Positions 1 through 8,766 are shown, numbered from the stretch's first letter. The stretch is 64,000 nt of DNA from an archaeon (GCA_018697095.1 JABHSG010000003.1:150895-214894); one strand, 5' to 3'. The notes: generated by a model from the letters alone, not told the origin. Numbers and translations are program-made.

Positions 1-491
1 AATGGGTTTGGTGAACCAAACGGATCAATGTCAATATAATCAAAATGTCGATTGTCAAGCAAAAATAATTCTGCATCTTTCTCAAAAACTTTAATGTCTA
101 AGTCAGAACCTTCTAATTTTTGCCCCTTAGTTTCTTTTGGAACTAAATCCAAAGAAACACCATTTACAGCAGCCAATTCTTTAAAATCTTTTTCAAATCC
201 AATTCGTTTGTCATTCACATAAAACTTAGCAATCCGACCAACTTCTAATTCAGTCAAAAACCTAAGGCCTCTAATTCCAGATCCACAAAGTGGTAGTGCA
301 ATTTTCCAAGATTTCAATGAATCAAATTCAACATCGCAATAAGTTCCGCCATTCATCAAAGCAGATAAAACAGCAACACTTACATTTCTATTATGGACCA
401 TCTCTGGATTGTAAAATACATCCATATCTTTAGAAACATCTCCTTCAGGTACTTCAATATCTAAAACGATCTTTTCTTCTTGAATATGCAT
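1..491 (-). CDS. trm1: tRNA (guanine(26)-N2)-dimethyltransferase Trm1, N-terminal part
   Basis: This gene runs off the left edge; only the first ~163 codons are present. Translating the minus strand from the ATG at 491 gives an open frame to the window edge. Visible Trm1 features are an early FYNP segment followed by HNRNVS, the SAM-binding stretch CGSGIRGLRF, and DIDPFGSPNP near the edge, the hallmark catalytic motif of the family. Known role: SAM-dependent dimethylation of G26 in tRNA. It diverges from infB across about 120 bases that must hold both promoters. Identification is strong although the C-terminal half is missing. Confidence 0.9.
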   Translation of the reverse strand, partial: MHIQEEKIVLDIEVPEGDVSKDMDVFYNPEMVHNRNVSVAVLSALMNGGTYCDVEFDSLKSWKIALPLCGSGIRGLRFLTELEVGRIAKFYVNDKRIGFEKDFKELAAVNGVSLDLVPKETKGQKLEGSDLDIKVFEKDAELFLLDNRHFDYIDIDPFGSPNP

Positions 492-584
492 ACTTAAGCA
501 AAACAAACTCTACTTTAAAGGTCTTACTAGTAGATCCATCAAAATTGTATTATGGGATCTTGGCTTAGATTAACAAGGCAAACC

Positions 585-593
585 TTAAAAATA
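585..593 (+). promoter_or_regulatory. TATA-like box of infB
   Basis: TTAAAAATA centred 25 bases before the infB ATG. With archaeal TATA boxes usually lying 26-27 bases before the transcription start, the transcript would begin at or next to the AUG, so infB is probably leaderless. No Shine-Dalgarno sequence is seen before the ATG. Confidence 0.5.
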
Positions 594-613
594 CGCTCAA
601 GCATCCCAAGGTC

Positions 614-2410
614 ATGGCACTTCGAAAGCTCTTAATCACAGTTCTAGGTCACGTAGATCATGGTAAAACATCTCTACTGGACAAAATTAGACGTTCCACT
701 GTGGCTGCTGGCGAAGCTGGAGCAATTACCCAAGCAATCGGAGTTTCTATAATCCCAATTAGTGTAATTGAAAAAATTTGTGGTGCACTTCTAAATCATA
801 TGAAAGGAAAAATCACAATTCCTGGATTTTTAACAATCGATACTCCTGGTCACGCTGCTTTCACTAGCCTTAGAAAACGTGGAGGGTCTTTAGCAGACAT
901 TGCTATTTTAGTTGTAGATATCAATGAAGGTTTCAAACCTCAAACAATTGAGTCAATTGAAATTCTAAAAGCAAACAAAGTACCATTCGTTGTAGCCGCT
1001 AATAAAATAGATCTACAACATGGCTGGCTTTACGATAAAGACAAAATCCTTCTAAAAAATATTGAAAGTTTAGATTACCAGCACCAAGGTGAGTTCGAAA
1101 AAAAGATGTATGAACTAGTTGGTCAGTTTGGCGAATTAGGAATTCAAGCAGAACGTTTCGATAGAGTTCAAGATTATACAAAGCAAGTTGCTATTGTTCC
1201 ACTTTCAGCTTTTACTGGCCAAGGTATCCCAGAACTTCTAATGGTAATGACTGGTCTTGCTCAAAAGTTCTTTGAAGAAAAACTAGAACTTCATGAAGAA
1301 GATAACGCTAAAGGAAGTATCTTAGAAGTTAAAGAAGAAAAAGGGCTTGGCGTTACAATTGATACAATTATTTATGATGGTAATATCAAAGTTAATGACA
1401 CATTAATCATTGGCAGTATGAATGAGCCTATTGTTACAAAAGTAAGAGCACTTCTAGAACCAAAAGAGCTAAGTGACCTTCGAGATAAAAAATCAAAATT
1501 CAAACATTGTAAACAACTTCTCGCAGCGACAGGAGTTAAAATTGCCGCACCTAATTTAGAAAACGCTATGAGTGGTATGCCAATTCGCGCAGTAACTAAG
1601 CCAACAAATAAAGAACTTGAAGAAATAAAAGCTGAAGTTCAAACTGAAGTTGAGGAAGTTCTAATTGAAATTGACGACCAATCTTGCGGAGTTATGATTA
1701 AAGCAGATACATTAGGCGGTCTTGAAGCAATGAAATCTCTTTTAGAAGATAAACAAATCCCAATAGCTAGTGCGGGTCTTGGAGATGTAAGTAAACGCGA
1801 CCTATCCACTTTAGAATCTCTAAAAGAAAACGACGAGTTTACAGGTATTCTTTTAGGTTTCAACATAAAAGTCCCTGAAGAACTAAACATCCAAATAAAA
1901 AATAAAAATCTTACAATTATCAGCCACGATGTGATCTATAAAACAATTGAAGATTACGATAAATTCACAACCAAACTAAAAGAGCAAATAGAAAAAAGAG
2001 AACTAACCAAGATCACAAGGCCTTGTAAATTTTCAATCATGTCTGGCTACATATTTCGGCAAAGTAATCCTGCCATCTGCGGAGTGGATATCGAAATTGG
2101 AACAATCAAAGTTGGTGATCCGATTATGAATACTGAAGGAATTAAAATTACGTCTGTGAAAAGTCTCAAAAACGACAAAAAAGAATCAATTACAATTGCG
2201 CAGCAAGGTATGCAAGTTCCAATGGCTATGCCTAATATTACAATTGGCCGCCAAATCAATGAAGGAGATTACCTTTATACAGATCTTACTGAAGATGATT
2301 ATAATAAATTAAAAACACTCAAAAAACACCTAAGTAAAAACGAAATAGCTTTAATTAAAGAAATTGTTGAAATCAAAAGAAGAGACAACCCGGTTTGGGG
2401 AGTCCAATAA
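614..2410 (+). CDS. infB: Translation initiation factor aIF5B (IF-2 family GTPase)
   Basis: A 598-residue archaeal/eukaryotic-type IF2, about the normal archaeal length and without the long N-terminal region of bacterial IF2. GTPase motifs: G1 GHVDHGKT at residues 12-19, G3 DTPGH at 76-80, G4 NKID at 130-133 and G5 near SAFTGQG around 198. The rest corresponds to domains II to IV. Known role: GTP-dependent subunit joining and placement of initiator tRNA. The ATG at 614 begins MALRKLLITV just before the G domain and suits the TATA position. Confidence 0.96.
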   Translation: MALRKLLITVLGHVDHGKTSLLDKIRRSTVAAGEAGAITQAIGVSIIPISVIEKICGALLNHMKGKITIPGFLTIDTPGHAAFTSLRKRGGSLADIAILVVDINEGFKPQTIESIEILKANKVPFVVAANKIDLQHGWLYDKDKILLKNIESLDYQHQGEFEKKMYELVGQFGELGIQAERFDRVQDYTKQVAIVPLSAFTGQGIPELLMVMTGLAQKFFEEKLELHEEDNAKGSILEVKEEKGLGVTIDTIIYDGNIKVNDTLIIGSMNEPIVTKVRALLEPKELSDLRDKKSKFKHCKQLLAATGVKIAAPNLENAMSGMPIRAVTKPTNKELEEIKAEVQTEVEEVLIEIDDQSCGVMIKADTLGGLEAMKSLLEDKQIPIASAGLGDVSKRDLSTLESLKENDEFTGILLGFNIKVPEELNIQIKNKNLTIISHDVIYKTIEDYDKFTTKLKEQIEKRELTKITRPCKFSIMSGYIFRQSNPAICGVDIEIGTIKVGDPIMNTEGIKITSVKSLKNDKKESITIAQQGMQVPMAMPNITIGRQINEGDYLYTDLTEDDYNKLKTLKKHLSKNEIALIKEIVEIKRRDNPVWGVQ

Positions 2411-2435
2411 AAAGTAAAATTACAATTAATTCTGA

Positions 2436-2864
2436 TCACAAATCAATGCCACTAGGTGCATACATTCTTTTAGTATTTTCTCTTTTCTCAAAAACTCTTC
2501 CAGTAAGACCACCAATACCAGCTCCGATAACTGCTCCAGCGCCTAGTACTAAAGCAGCAACAGCAGCGTAGCCAGAAACTTCCCCATCGTACACTTGTAG
2601 AGCATCTAGTAGTCCTGGTGATTGTGCTGCAAGAACCCCAGCTGAAGCAAGTAATCCACCAGCAGCCCCCCCAAGCGCCGCTGGCTTCATATAATTACTT
2701 TCTAAATCTCCATTGGTGGGCCCACTAATCACTGTTCTTGGAGCAACTCTTCCAGCTGCTTTAGCACTTTCAACTGTTGTATATGCCACACTTGGAACGT
2801 TAATTTCAGTTGGTCCCTCAGCATAATCATAAGCTCCATCTTCAGCAATATTTCCGTTTACCAT
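2436..2864 (-). CDS. Small Gly/Ala-rich membrane protein, unknown function
   Basis: 142 residues with no recognised family. The N-terminal ~55 residues are polar and acidic. Two Gly/Ala-rich hydrophobic stretches follow (about residues 60-80 and 98-122), separated by a short polar loop, giving a helical hairpin typical of small membrane proteins. The C-terminus is basic and short. It is convergent with infB, with only 25 bases between the stops. An ordinary ATG start. I see no catalytic motif; it could be a structural membrane component. Confidence 0.6.
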   Translation of the reverse strand: MVNGNIAEDGAYDYAEGPTEINVPSVAYTTVESAKAAGRVAPRTVISGPTNGDLESNYMKPAALGGAAGGLLASAGVLAAQSPGLLDALQVYDGEVSGYAAVAALVLGAGAVIGAGIGGLTGRVFEKRENTKRMYAPSGIDL

Positions 2865-2968
2865 ACAAAAAGAAATACTAAGAAATTATCTAAACAGTTT
2901 CTGCGACATAAGTGGTAGAGAACAAAAAATAATAATCTAAAAATAAAAATAAGAACACTAAAAAATCA

Positions 2969-3670
2969 TCAAATAATTCCATACCAAAGTAGAATCAATG
3001 CATCAGCAGCTTTCAAAAGCTCATCTTCATTCCCAATTACTTTGATGCACATTTCATCAAACTCAACACGTCCTCTCCCATTTAGTGCATCTTCTTCAAG
3101 AACAAATTCAATTATTGGCAAATTATCAGGATTATTTGAGCAGCTTATAACCTCACGTTCAGTACACGCTTCGTGTGAAACTGTGCACCCAGCAACTGGG
3201 CGTCGCATAATTCCTTTAACTAAATTAAAATTTATTTCAGAAAGCGCTAAGGTATAATACTTGTTTTGCACATTCGGGTCAATTGCAATGTAAATGTCAG
3301 CATCGTCATCAAATTCCAAGTCTAATTCGCCTGAAAATACAACGTGTTCAATATCTAATGCACCATAGTGAAGTGGTACTTGTAAAATAGTGTTTCTGTC
3401 TTCTAAATAAACTGCAGTCCACCAAAGTCCATCGTAAAGTGCGAATCTAAAATCTCCATATTGGTAAGAGATAGTATCTCCATTTTCAGAATAGCTTTCA
3501 TTACTTAGTTCTGAAGATGCAACGAAACTTCCGCCACTCTCAGACACAAAAGGAGCTACGCCATAAAGCGATTCATCAACCATTCCAGTATCGAAATGGC
3601 GTAAAAAAAGTACTGATAAAATTACAAGCAAGAAAATATAAAACAAATTTTTTCTAAAATTGAATTTCAA
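2969..3670 (-). CDS. Membrane-anchored protein, tandem paralog B
   Basis: 233 residues: an N-terminal basic patch, a single hydrophobic helix (about residues 9-24), then an exported-looking domain. It is clearly homologous to the gene immediately upstream (3674-4543): both share DGLWWT, PLHYG, a run beginning AIDPNVQNKYYTLALSE, NFN-VKGI, and a Cys-bearing stretch ending SC-NNP. Only three bases separate the two genes, so they are probably co-transcribed. The conserved cysteines could form disulfides outside the cell, which would fit the VKOR/thioredoxin genes at 43-45 kb. Function unknown; no enzyme motif recognised. Confidence 0.75.
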   Translation of the reverse strand: MKFNFRKNLFYIFLLVILSVLFLRHFDTGMVDESLYGVAPFVSESGGSFVASSELSNESYSENGDTISYQYGDFRFALYDGLWWTAVYLEDRNTILQVPLHYGALDIEHVVFSGELDLEFDDDADIYIAIDPNVQNKYYTLALSEINFNLVKGIMRRPVAGCTVSHEACTEREVISCSNNPDNLPIIEFVLEEDALNGRGRVEFDEMCIKVIGNEDELLKAADALILLWYGII

Positions 3671-3673
3671 CTT

Positions 3674-4543
3674 CTATACCTCAACGCCTTCAGCAGATTC
3701 AACTACAGCAACTTGCATATCCTCAAGAGGCATAATACTATACCAGTGAAGTAGCCATCTATCAGCTGCATGCATCAAAGTTTCATCGTCTCCGATAAGT
3801 TTAACACAGCTTCCATCAAATTCAATTTCACCTAAACTTCCTTCTTCAATCACAAGTTCAATTACAGCTAGGCTTTCAGGGTTATTTGCACAACTAAGGA
3901 TTTCTCGCCCAGCACATTCATCAGCTTCTTCAGTACATACAGCAAGTGGTTTACGTCCAATCCCTTTAACGATGTTAAAGTTTAATTCAGATAATGCTAA
4001 AGTATAATATTTATTTTGTACATTAGGGTCAATTGCTAAAAAAACTTCAATTTCGCTATCAAAAGATGCATCCAGTACTCCACTGTTTGTCACAGCTTCA
4101 ACGTCTTGTGGTCCGTAATGTAGTGGTGTTTTAACGATCTCAATTCCTTGGCCATCAACACGATTTTTTACAAGCTCCGTCCACCAAAGCCCATCAAGTA
4201 GTACAAAACTAAACTCATTGTACATGTATCCTTCTTCAGAGTTTAGTGTTCCTTCAATATTTTGGTCATGTAACGTATCAACATCAGCAACTACTGCTGA
4301 AGTTGGAGCTATTCCATCAAACATTCCGATGATATCTCCACCAAAACCTGCTACTAAAAATAATCCAACCAGTACAGCAGCTGTAATTCCAATAGTTTTA
4401 GAATCAAGCCCAAGACCACCAGTTACTTCTTCAACTACTTCAGCGCTCTGAATTTTAGCATTTTCATCAACGGCAGCCTGCGCCTCTTTTTGCGCTTCTA
4501 GCATAGCTTCTCTTTCAAAATTCTTGCCAATATCAATATCCAT
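3674..4543 (-). CDS. Membrane-anchored protein, tandem paralog A
   Basis: 289 residues, first gene of the tandem pair. An acidic N-terminus of about 45 residues (cytosolic) precedes a hydrophobic segment near residues 50-70 and the same globular domain as its downstream neighbour, including AIDPNVQNKYYTLALSE and the C...C..RE..SC cysteine pattern. It differs by a longer cytosolic tail and a C-terminal extension of about 20 residues. The orientation would place the conserved domain outside. Identity to its paralog is high in the core and low at both ends, consistent with an old tandem duplication followed by divergence. Confidence 0.75.
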   Translation of the reverse strand: MDIDIGKNFEREAMLEAQKEAQAAVDENAKIQSAEVVEEVTGGLGLDSKTIGITAAVLVGLFLVAGFGGDIIGMFDGIAPTSAVVADVDTLHDQNIEGTLNSEEGYMYNEFSFVLLDGLWWTELVKNRVDGQGIEIVKTPLHYGPQDVEAVTNSGVLDASFDSEIEVFLAIDPNVQNKYYTLALSELNFNIVKGIGRKPLAVCTEEADECAGREILSCANNPESLAVIELVIEEGSLGEIEFDGSCVKLIGDDETLMHAADRWLLHWYSIMPLEDMQVAVVESAEGVEV

Positions 4544-4618
4544 ATTACAATGATCCGAGCAATCACCCTATAAAAACGTTGTGGACAAGAAATAACTCCT
4601 AATTGACTATGAAAAAAG

Positions 4619-4717
4619 AGCCCTCAGCGAGATTTGAACTCGCGACCTTCTGCTAACCCTTGATTAAAAAAACATGAATCGTACGAGGCAGACGCTCTAC
4701 CACTGAGCTACGAGGGC
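4619..4717 (-). tRNA. tRNA-Thr(CGU) with a 27-nt intron
   Basis: On the minus strand the acceptor strands GCCCUCG and UGAGGGC pair over 7 bp (last pair G-U), followed by a 4-bp D stem GCUC/GAGC, an anticodon stem UCUGC/GCAGA and a T stem GCGAG/CUCGC with UUCAAAU loop. The anticodon loop reads C U C G U A then the intron then A, giving anticodon CGU. The discriminator base is U and no CCA is encoded; U73 is common for archaeal tRNA-Thr. The mature exons total 72 bases. The anticodon call depends on placing the intron at 37/38. Confidence 0.9.
4655..4681 (-). other. tRNA-Thr intron (position 37/38)
   Basis: 27 bases between A37 and A38 of the tRNA. Within it GAUU and AAUC pair around a U-rich loop, and C32-U33-C34 can pair with GGG near the 3' splice site, leaving unpaired UAC and UUA at the two junctions. 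This resembles a slightly irregular bulge-helix-bulge substrate for the splicing endonuclease encoded at 56082-56846. Confidence 0.75.
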
Positions 4718-4770
4718 ATAATTTCACATTATGTGGGTAAGCTTTTACGCATCCCGCACTTCTTTATGTT

Positions 4771-4790
4771 CTATCCTTTGTAAAGGATAG
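4771..4790. repeat. Perfect hairpin between the tRNA and its fragment copy
   Basis: A 9-bp perfect inverted repeat (CTATCCTTT / AAAGGATAG) with a 2-base loop, directly abutting the duplicated tRNA fragment at 4791. It could form a stable RNA hairpin on either strand. Confidence 0.6.
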
Positions 4791-4813
4791 CCACTGAGCT
4801 ACGAGGGCATAAT
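4791..4813 (-). repeat. Exact 23-bp copy of the tRNA-Thr 5' end
   Basis: Identical to 4700-4722, that is the first 18 bases of the tRNA (acceptor strand, D stem and part of the D loop) plus 5 upstream bases, offset by 91 bp. The rest of a tRNA is absent here: the sequence changes to a hairpin after GTGG. It is therefore a truncated tRNA copy rather than a second tRNA gene. Confidence 0.8.
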
Positions 4814-4888
4814 GGTTTCAATATTTTTGTTTTGGGAAGTACTCACTAACTCCTTAGAACTAATTTTTAAGTTTTTGTATAAAAAATA

Positions 4889-5182
4889 TTAATGTGAATA
4901 AGATGCAACTTGCTCTAATCCACCTATATTTTGTTTTTCTTGGTAATCTGTAATTGCCATTGATCTTCCAACTAACGTAAAATAAGAAAAAGGATTATTA
5001 TCTTGTATCCGTTCTACTTGCGTAACGCTCATCAGTTCTGCGTCTAGTGACTGAGTAATATTTCTATACTCACCAATGTTCAACGCAGTTACAATAAGGC
5101 CAGCCAGCCCTAAAACTTTCGCCCAATTAAGTTTTCCAACAGGTTTAACCCTATTTGCAGAATTATAATGACCTGGAACCAC
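4889..5182 (-). CDS. Small single-helix membrane protein, hypothetical
   Basis: 97 residues starting at GTG. One hydrophobic stretch (about residues 22-37, KVLGLAGLIVTALNIG) follows a basic N-terminus, then a soluble tail rich in Gln, Asn and Ser. No family recognised. It lies alone between the tRNA region and the divergent abce1 gene. The alternative start codon and lack of recognised homology keep confidence moderate; composition is protein-like and no better frame exists here. Confidence 0.45.
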   Translation of the reverse strand: MVPGHYNSANRVKPVGKLNWAKVLGLAGLIVTALNIGEYRNITQSLDAELMSVTQVERIQDNNPFSYFTLVGRSMAITDYQEKQNIGGLEQVASYSH

Positions 5183-5298
5183 ACCAAAAAGATATTCTTG
5201 AACTATTTAATCCAGGTGACATATTCTTAAAAAAATCGCCTCCAAAGAGTATAATCTTAAAAACCACTTTTCTGGTTTGAAAATATTCTAAGGGCATA

Positions 5299-5307
5299 TT
5301 TTAAAAA
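5299..5307 (+). promoter_or_regulatory. TATA-like box of abce1
   Basis: TTTTAAAAA centred about 28 bases before the ATG at 5331, consistent with a leaderless or nearly leaderless transcript. Confidence 0.5.
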
Positions 5308-5330
5308 CTATCTCTTGCGCTTGCTTTGCA

Positions 5331-7136
5331 ATGAAAAGACGTATCGCGGTAATTCACAAAGACAAATGTAATCCTTTGGGCTGTGGTAACTATCTTTGCG
5401 CAAAATTGTGCCCAGTTAACCGTACTGGGGAAGACTGTGTAAAAGAAGGTGACGATACAACTACTAAAGCAATTATTGATGAAGTTTTGTGTACTGGTTG
5501 TGGTATTTGTCCAAAACGTTGTCCTTATGGTGCTATTGAAATTATTAATCTTCCAACTTCTTTAAACAAATCACCAATTCACAGGTTCGGTGAAAACTCT
5601 TTTGCTCTTTTTTCACTTCCAACACCGCTCTTTGGTAAAGTTGCTGGAGTTCTTGGAAGAAATGGTATAGGTAAATCAACTGCTTTCAAAATTTTGGCAG
5701 GACTTTTCAAAGCTAATTTGGGTCAGTATGACAAAGAGATCACAAATAAAGATGTACTTGAATATTTCAAAGGAACTCAAATGCAAGCTTTTCTTGAGGA
5801 ACTTTTCAAAGGCAACATTACACTATCATACAAACCTCAGCAAGTTGAGCTAATTCCAAAAAACTTCAAAGGGACAACCAAAGAATTACTTAAAAAAGCC
5901 AACTCTAACACAAAAGACGATTCAGACAAACAAATTCAAGAAGTTGCAAAAGCTTTGGATCTAACTCCTTACTTAGACAGAAACATTAGTGAATTAAGTG
6001 GTGGAGAATTACAACGTACAGTAATAGCGGCAACTGTTCTAAAAGATGCTAACTTAATTCTTTTCGATGAGCCATCATCTTACTTGGATATCAAACAACG
6101 TATCAAAGTTTCCCAGTTTATCAGATCTTTAGCTGAAAACAAAAACAAATCTCAAAATCAAAATGCAGTAATGGTAATTGAGCACGATTTAATAATCCTT
6201 GACTTTATGACGGACCTTCTAAATATCATGTATGGTCATGATGCTGTTTACGGAATAGTTTCTGGTGTTAAAAACACCCGTGAAGGAATCAATCAATTTT
6301 TGGACGGACAATTAAAAGAAGAAAATGTTAGATTCCGTTCAACTCCGCTCAAATTCGAAGGGGGAGTTGACAAGGGGGAAACACTTCCAGTGGAACTGAT
6401 TTCTTGGGAAGACCTCAAATTAAAGTATGAACATTTCGCTCTTAACGCCAACTCTGGAACTATTTACAAAAATGAAGTTATTGGAATTTTAGGAGAAAAT
6501 GGTATTGGGAAATCTTCATTCATCAAAATGTTAGCTGGACTTCAAAAACCAAGCTCTGGTTCACTCAATGAAGAAATTTCAGTTTCATACAAGGGACAGT
6601 ATCTTGATTACCAAGATGATGAAACTTTAGTTGCAGAGTTTTTACATTTAGCAGTTACAAATTACAGTACTCAATTAGTTAAACCACTTAGTTTAGACAA
6701 ATATTTAACAAAAAAATTAAACGAACTTTCTGGCGGTGAATTGCAACGTGTTGTTGTTGCAAAAACTTTAGCGCAGGAAGCTGACCTTTATCTTTTAGAT
6801 GAGCCATCTGCATATCTTGACATAGAGCAAAGGCTTCTAATTACAAAAGTTATCAAACGTTTTGCAATCGAAAAAGAAACAACAGTTCTAGTAGTAGATC
6901 ACGATTTGATGTTTTTAGACAATATCTCTGACCGCTTAATGGTTTTCACAGGTAAACCTGGGATTGAAGGAAACTTGCAAGGGCCAATGGGTAAAGTTGA
7001 AGGTATGAATACTTTTCTAAAAGAATTAGGGATCACATTAAGACGTGACCCACAATCTAAACGTCCAAGAATCAATAAACCTGGTAGCGTAAAAGATCGA
7101 GAGCAACGTGCAGCAAACAAATTATATTACGCTTAA
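5331..7136 (+). CDS. abce1: Ribosome recycling ATPase ABCE1/Rli1
   Basis: 601 residues, full length. The N-terminus holds two iron-sulfur motifs: a spaced Cys set within residues 13-36 and CTGCGICPKRCP near 54-65. Two ABC domains follow. NBD1 has Walker A GRNGIGKST at 109-117, signature LSGGELQR and Walker B FDEPSSYLD. NBD2 has GENGIGKSS, LSGGELQR and LDEPSAYLD. Known role: splits ribosomes after termination and acts in initiation. It is universal in archaea and eukaryotes. The ATG fits the TATA spacing. Nothing is missing or truncated. Confidence 0.97.
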   Translation: MKRRIAVIHKDKCNPLGCGNYLCAKLCPVNRTGEDCVKEGDDTTTKAIIDEVLCTGCGICPKRCPYGAIEIINLPTSLNKSPIHRFGENSFALFSLPTPLFGKVAGVLGRNGIGKSTAFKILAGLFKANLGQYDKEITNKDVLEYFKGTQMQAFLEELFKGNITLSYKPQQVELIPKNFKGTTKELLKKANSNTKDDSDKQIQEVAKALDLTPYLDRNISELSGGELQRTVIAATVLKDANLILFDEPSSYLDIKQRIKVSQFIRSLAENKNKSQNQNAVMVIEHDLIILDFMTDLLNIMYGHDAVYGIVSGVKNTREGINQFLDGQLKEENVRFRSTPLKFEGGVDKGETLPVELISWEDLKLKYEHFALNANSGTIYKNEVIGILGENGIGKSSFIKMLAGLQKPSSGSLNEEISVSYKGQYLDYQDDETLVAEFLHLAVTNYSTQLVKPLSLDKYLTKKLNELSGGELQRVVVAKTLAQEADLYLLDEPSAYLDIEQRLLITKVIKRFAIEKETTVLVVDHDLMFLDNISDRLMVFTGKPGIEGNLQGPMGKVEGMNTFLKELGITLRRDPQSKRPRINKPGSVKDREQRAANKLYYA

Positions 7137-7158
7137 CCCAAAAAAACTTTTCTCACAT

Positions 7159-8199
7159 CTACAATGATTTATTATTCAGAACACTAAAAGTGGCTTGATC
7201 ATACCCAAAAGTAACTCTTGAACTCCCTCCAACATACGTTCCACCAACTTGCACTGGGTGTGGTAAATCATCTTGAAAAGAAACAGTCACTTTGCCACCT
7301 CTTCTAATCACATAATCTTCTCCGACACTTGCGTCTGGAGAACCGTCTAAAAATAAACGAGGCCCATAAAGAAAAAGTTTAGGCAAAGTACTAAGTTTAG
7401 GTCCCTTCAAAACTCGCATTTCAATTTCGTCACTTTGTCTACTAGGGAACAATGTAGCACCATTACCAACATTCCTAATTCCTCCAAGCATAACTGCCCA
7501 TGTTTCATTAACTATTTTTCCTGATTGGGTATTCCTCATTTCTCCATTTTCAAGATACAATTTTTTAACAAATTCTGGGTCATAATTAAATGTAACATCT
7601 GGTAATTTTTCAAAAAGTCGTCTAAGTTCATGTGGCAAAGTGCGTGTAGAAATAGATGCCAAATAACCTAAAAGTCCTCTAGTTGACCAAAAACCACCTT
7701 TTTTTCGGTGCTCTTCTGCATCCCTAATTATTTGTCCATCAAGCCCAATTCCTGCTAGTGAGTAAAAACGTCGCCCTCCAATAATCCCTTCAAAATTTGT
7801 TGATATCAATGGGATCTCTAAAAATTCTAATCCATCAGTATCGCCTTCATTCAAACGTCGCAAACTTCTAACTGGCTTTTTCATTTTGCCAATTGTAGCG
7901 ATCATCGAGTTCCCTGAACCTCTTCCAAGGTGTGCAAAAGTCATTAATTCTGAAAAAGCATCAGCTCCAAGCTCTTGCCTCAAAGAAGTAACTCCACTCT
8001 CAAAAACACCATCACCTCCAATGAATGTAGCGCGAAGTTCATCTCCAGTTTTAGTAGCATGCCTTAAAATCCCATCAGCTTCTTCTGCACTTCTGGTCGC
8101 ATAAAAAGAATCTCCAAGTGCAGCATATAACTCATCAATTAAAGCTTCATTAACACCGCCAGAATTTCTTCCACAAATAAAAATGGGTCTTACCATCAA
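7159..8199 (-). CDS. Diacylglycerol kinase-like lipid kinase (DAGKc/YegS-type)
   Basis: 346 residues. The N-terminal domain shows the nucleotide-binding pattern of the diacylglycerol/sphingosine/NAD kinase superfamily: GGDG followed about 30 residues later by HLGRGSGN, which corresponds to the usual P-x-GTxND element. The C-terminal beta-rich half is typical of YegS/DgkB-like proteins. Predicted reaction: ATP-dependent phosphorylation of a lipid alcohol; the substrate in an archaeal lipid background is unknown. GTGN reads GRGSGN here, a mild deviation. It is convergent with abce1. Confidence 0.75.
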   Translation of the reverse strand: MMVRPIFICGRNSGGVNEALIDELYAALGDSFYATRSAEEADGILRHATKTGDELRATFIGGDGVFESGVTSLRQELGADAFSELMTFAHLGRGSGNSMIATIGKMKKPVRSLRRLNEGDTDGLEFLEIPLISTNFEGIIGGRRFYSLAGIGLDGQIIRDAEEHRKKGGFWSTRGLLGYLASISTRTLPHELRRLFEKLPDVTFNYDPEFVKKLYLENGEMRNTQSGKIVNETWAVMLGGIRNVGNGATLFPSRQSDEIEMRVLKGPKLSTLPKLFLYGPRLFLDGSPDASVGEDYVIRRGGKVTVSFQDDLPHPVQVGGTYVGGSSRVTFGYDQATFSVLNNKSL

Positions 8200-8295
8200 C
8201 TTTCAAACAAAGCTTTCTTTAAAAGAATTCAGTGCATAAATCACAATAATCAAAAGAAGTTAAAAATAAAAAAGTAATAAAAATTAACTAATTTC

Positions 8296-8730
8296 CTATT
8301 CTAAAACAAGAACAGATCCACGCATACCTGGGTGAAAGCTACAAAAGTATCTTGCTTCTCCAAGTTCATCCTCAGCGGTGAAAGTATAACTAACAATAGC
8401 TCCTGCAGGAACTTCAACGTCAAACCTACCATCTTCGAAGGTAACGGTGTGATCAACAGAATCTTTGTTAATCCATTCAACTGTGTCTCCAGCATTCACT
8501 GTGATATCAGCTGAGGAATATGCCATCCCTTCAATAACAACTTGAGATACTCCAGAAGCTCGCGCAACATCGCTACTTTCTGTGTTCAAGTCACTTTCAT
8601 CAACAGGTAAATCTTCAGAAACTTCTTCTACAGTTTCTACTGGGTCACCACTAACTTCGCTGCTACATGAGCTAAGTGCTAGCATCATAATGGCAAGTAA
8701 TCCTACAATCAATAATATTTTTTTCTGCAT
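8296..8730 (-). CDS. Cupredoxin (blue copper) lipoprotein
   Basis: 144 residues from the chosen ATG at 8730, which has GGAGG about 8 bases upstream; the frame can be extended to a TTG at 8745 but that codon overlaps the Shine-Dalgarno site. The signal peptide ends in a lipobox-like ALSSC, so the Cys is probably lipidated. A Ser/Asp/Glu-rich linker leads to a plastocyanin-like domain with copper ligands His (DHTV), Cys, His and Met in CSFHPGM. Likely role: extracytoplasmic electron carrier. The lgt gene lies just upstream in the same direction. Confidence 0.88.
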   Translation of the reverse strand: MQKKILLIVGLLAIMMLALSSCSSEVSGDPVETVEEVSEDLPVDESDLNTESSDVARASGVSQVVIEGMAYSSADITVNAGDTVEWINKDSVDHTVTFEDGRFDVEVPAGAIVSYTFTAEDELGEARYFCSFHPGMRGSVLVLE

Positions 8731-8766
8731 TTTCATTTCCTCCAATAACCAATCCTACTTCTAAAA

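Noticed and set aside
4791-4813. A split tRNA 5' half, as in some nanoarchaeal genomes
   Set aside because: The copy stops inside the D loop and has no anticodon stem half or matching 3' half nearby; the complete tRNA-Thr lies next to it, so a partial duplication explains it better.
4700-4813. Attachment sites of an integrated element
   Set aside because: The repeats are only 91 bp apart, cover the 5' rather than 3' end of the tRNA, and no integrase gene is present.
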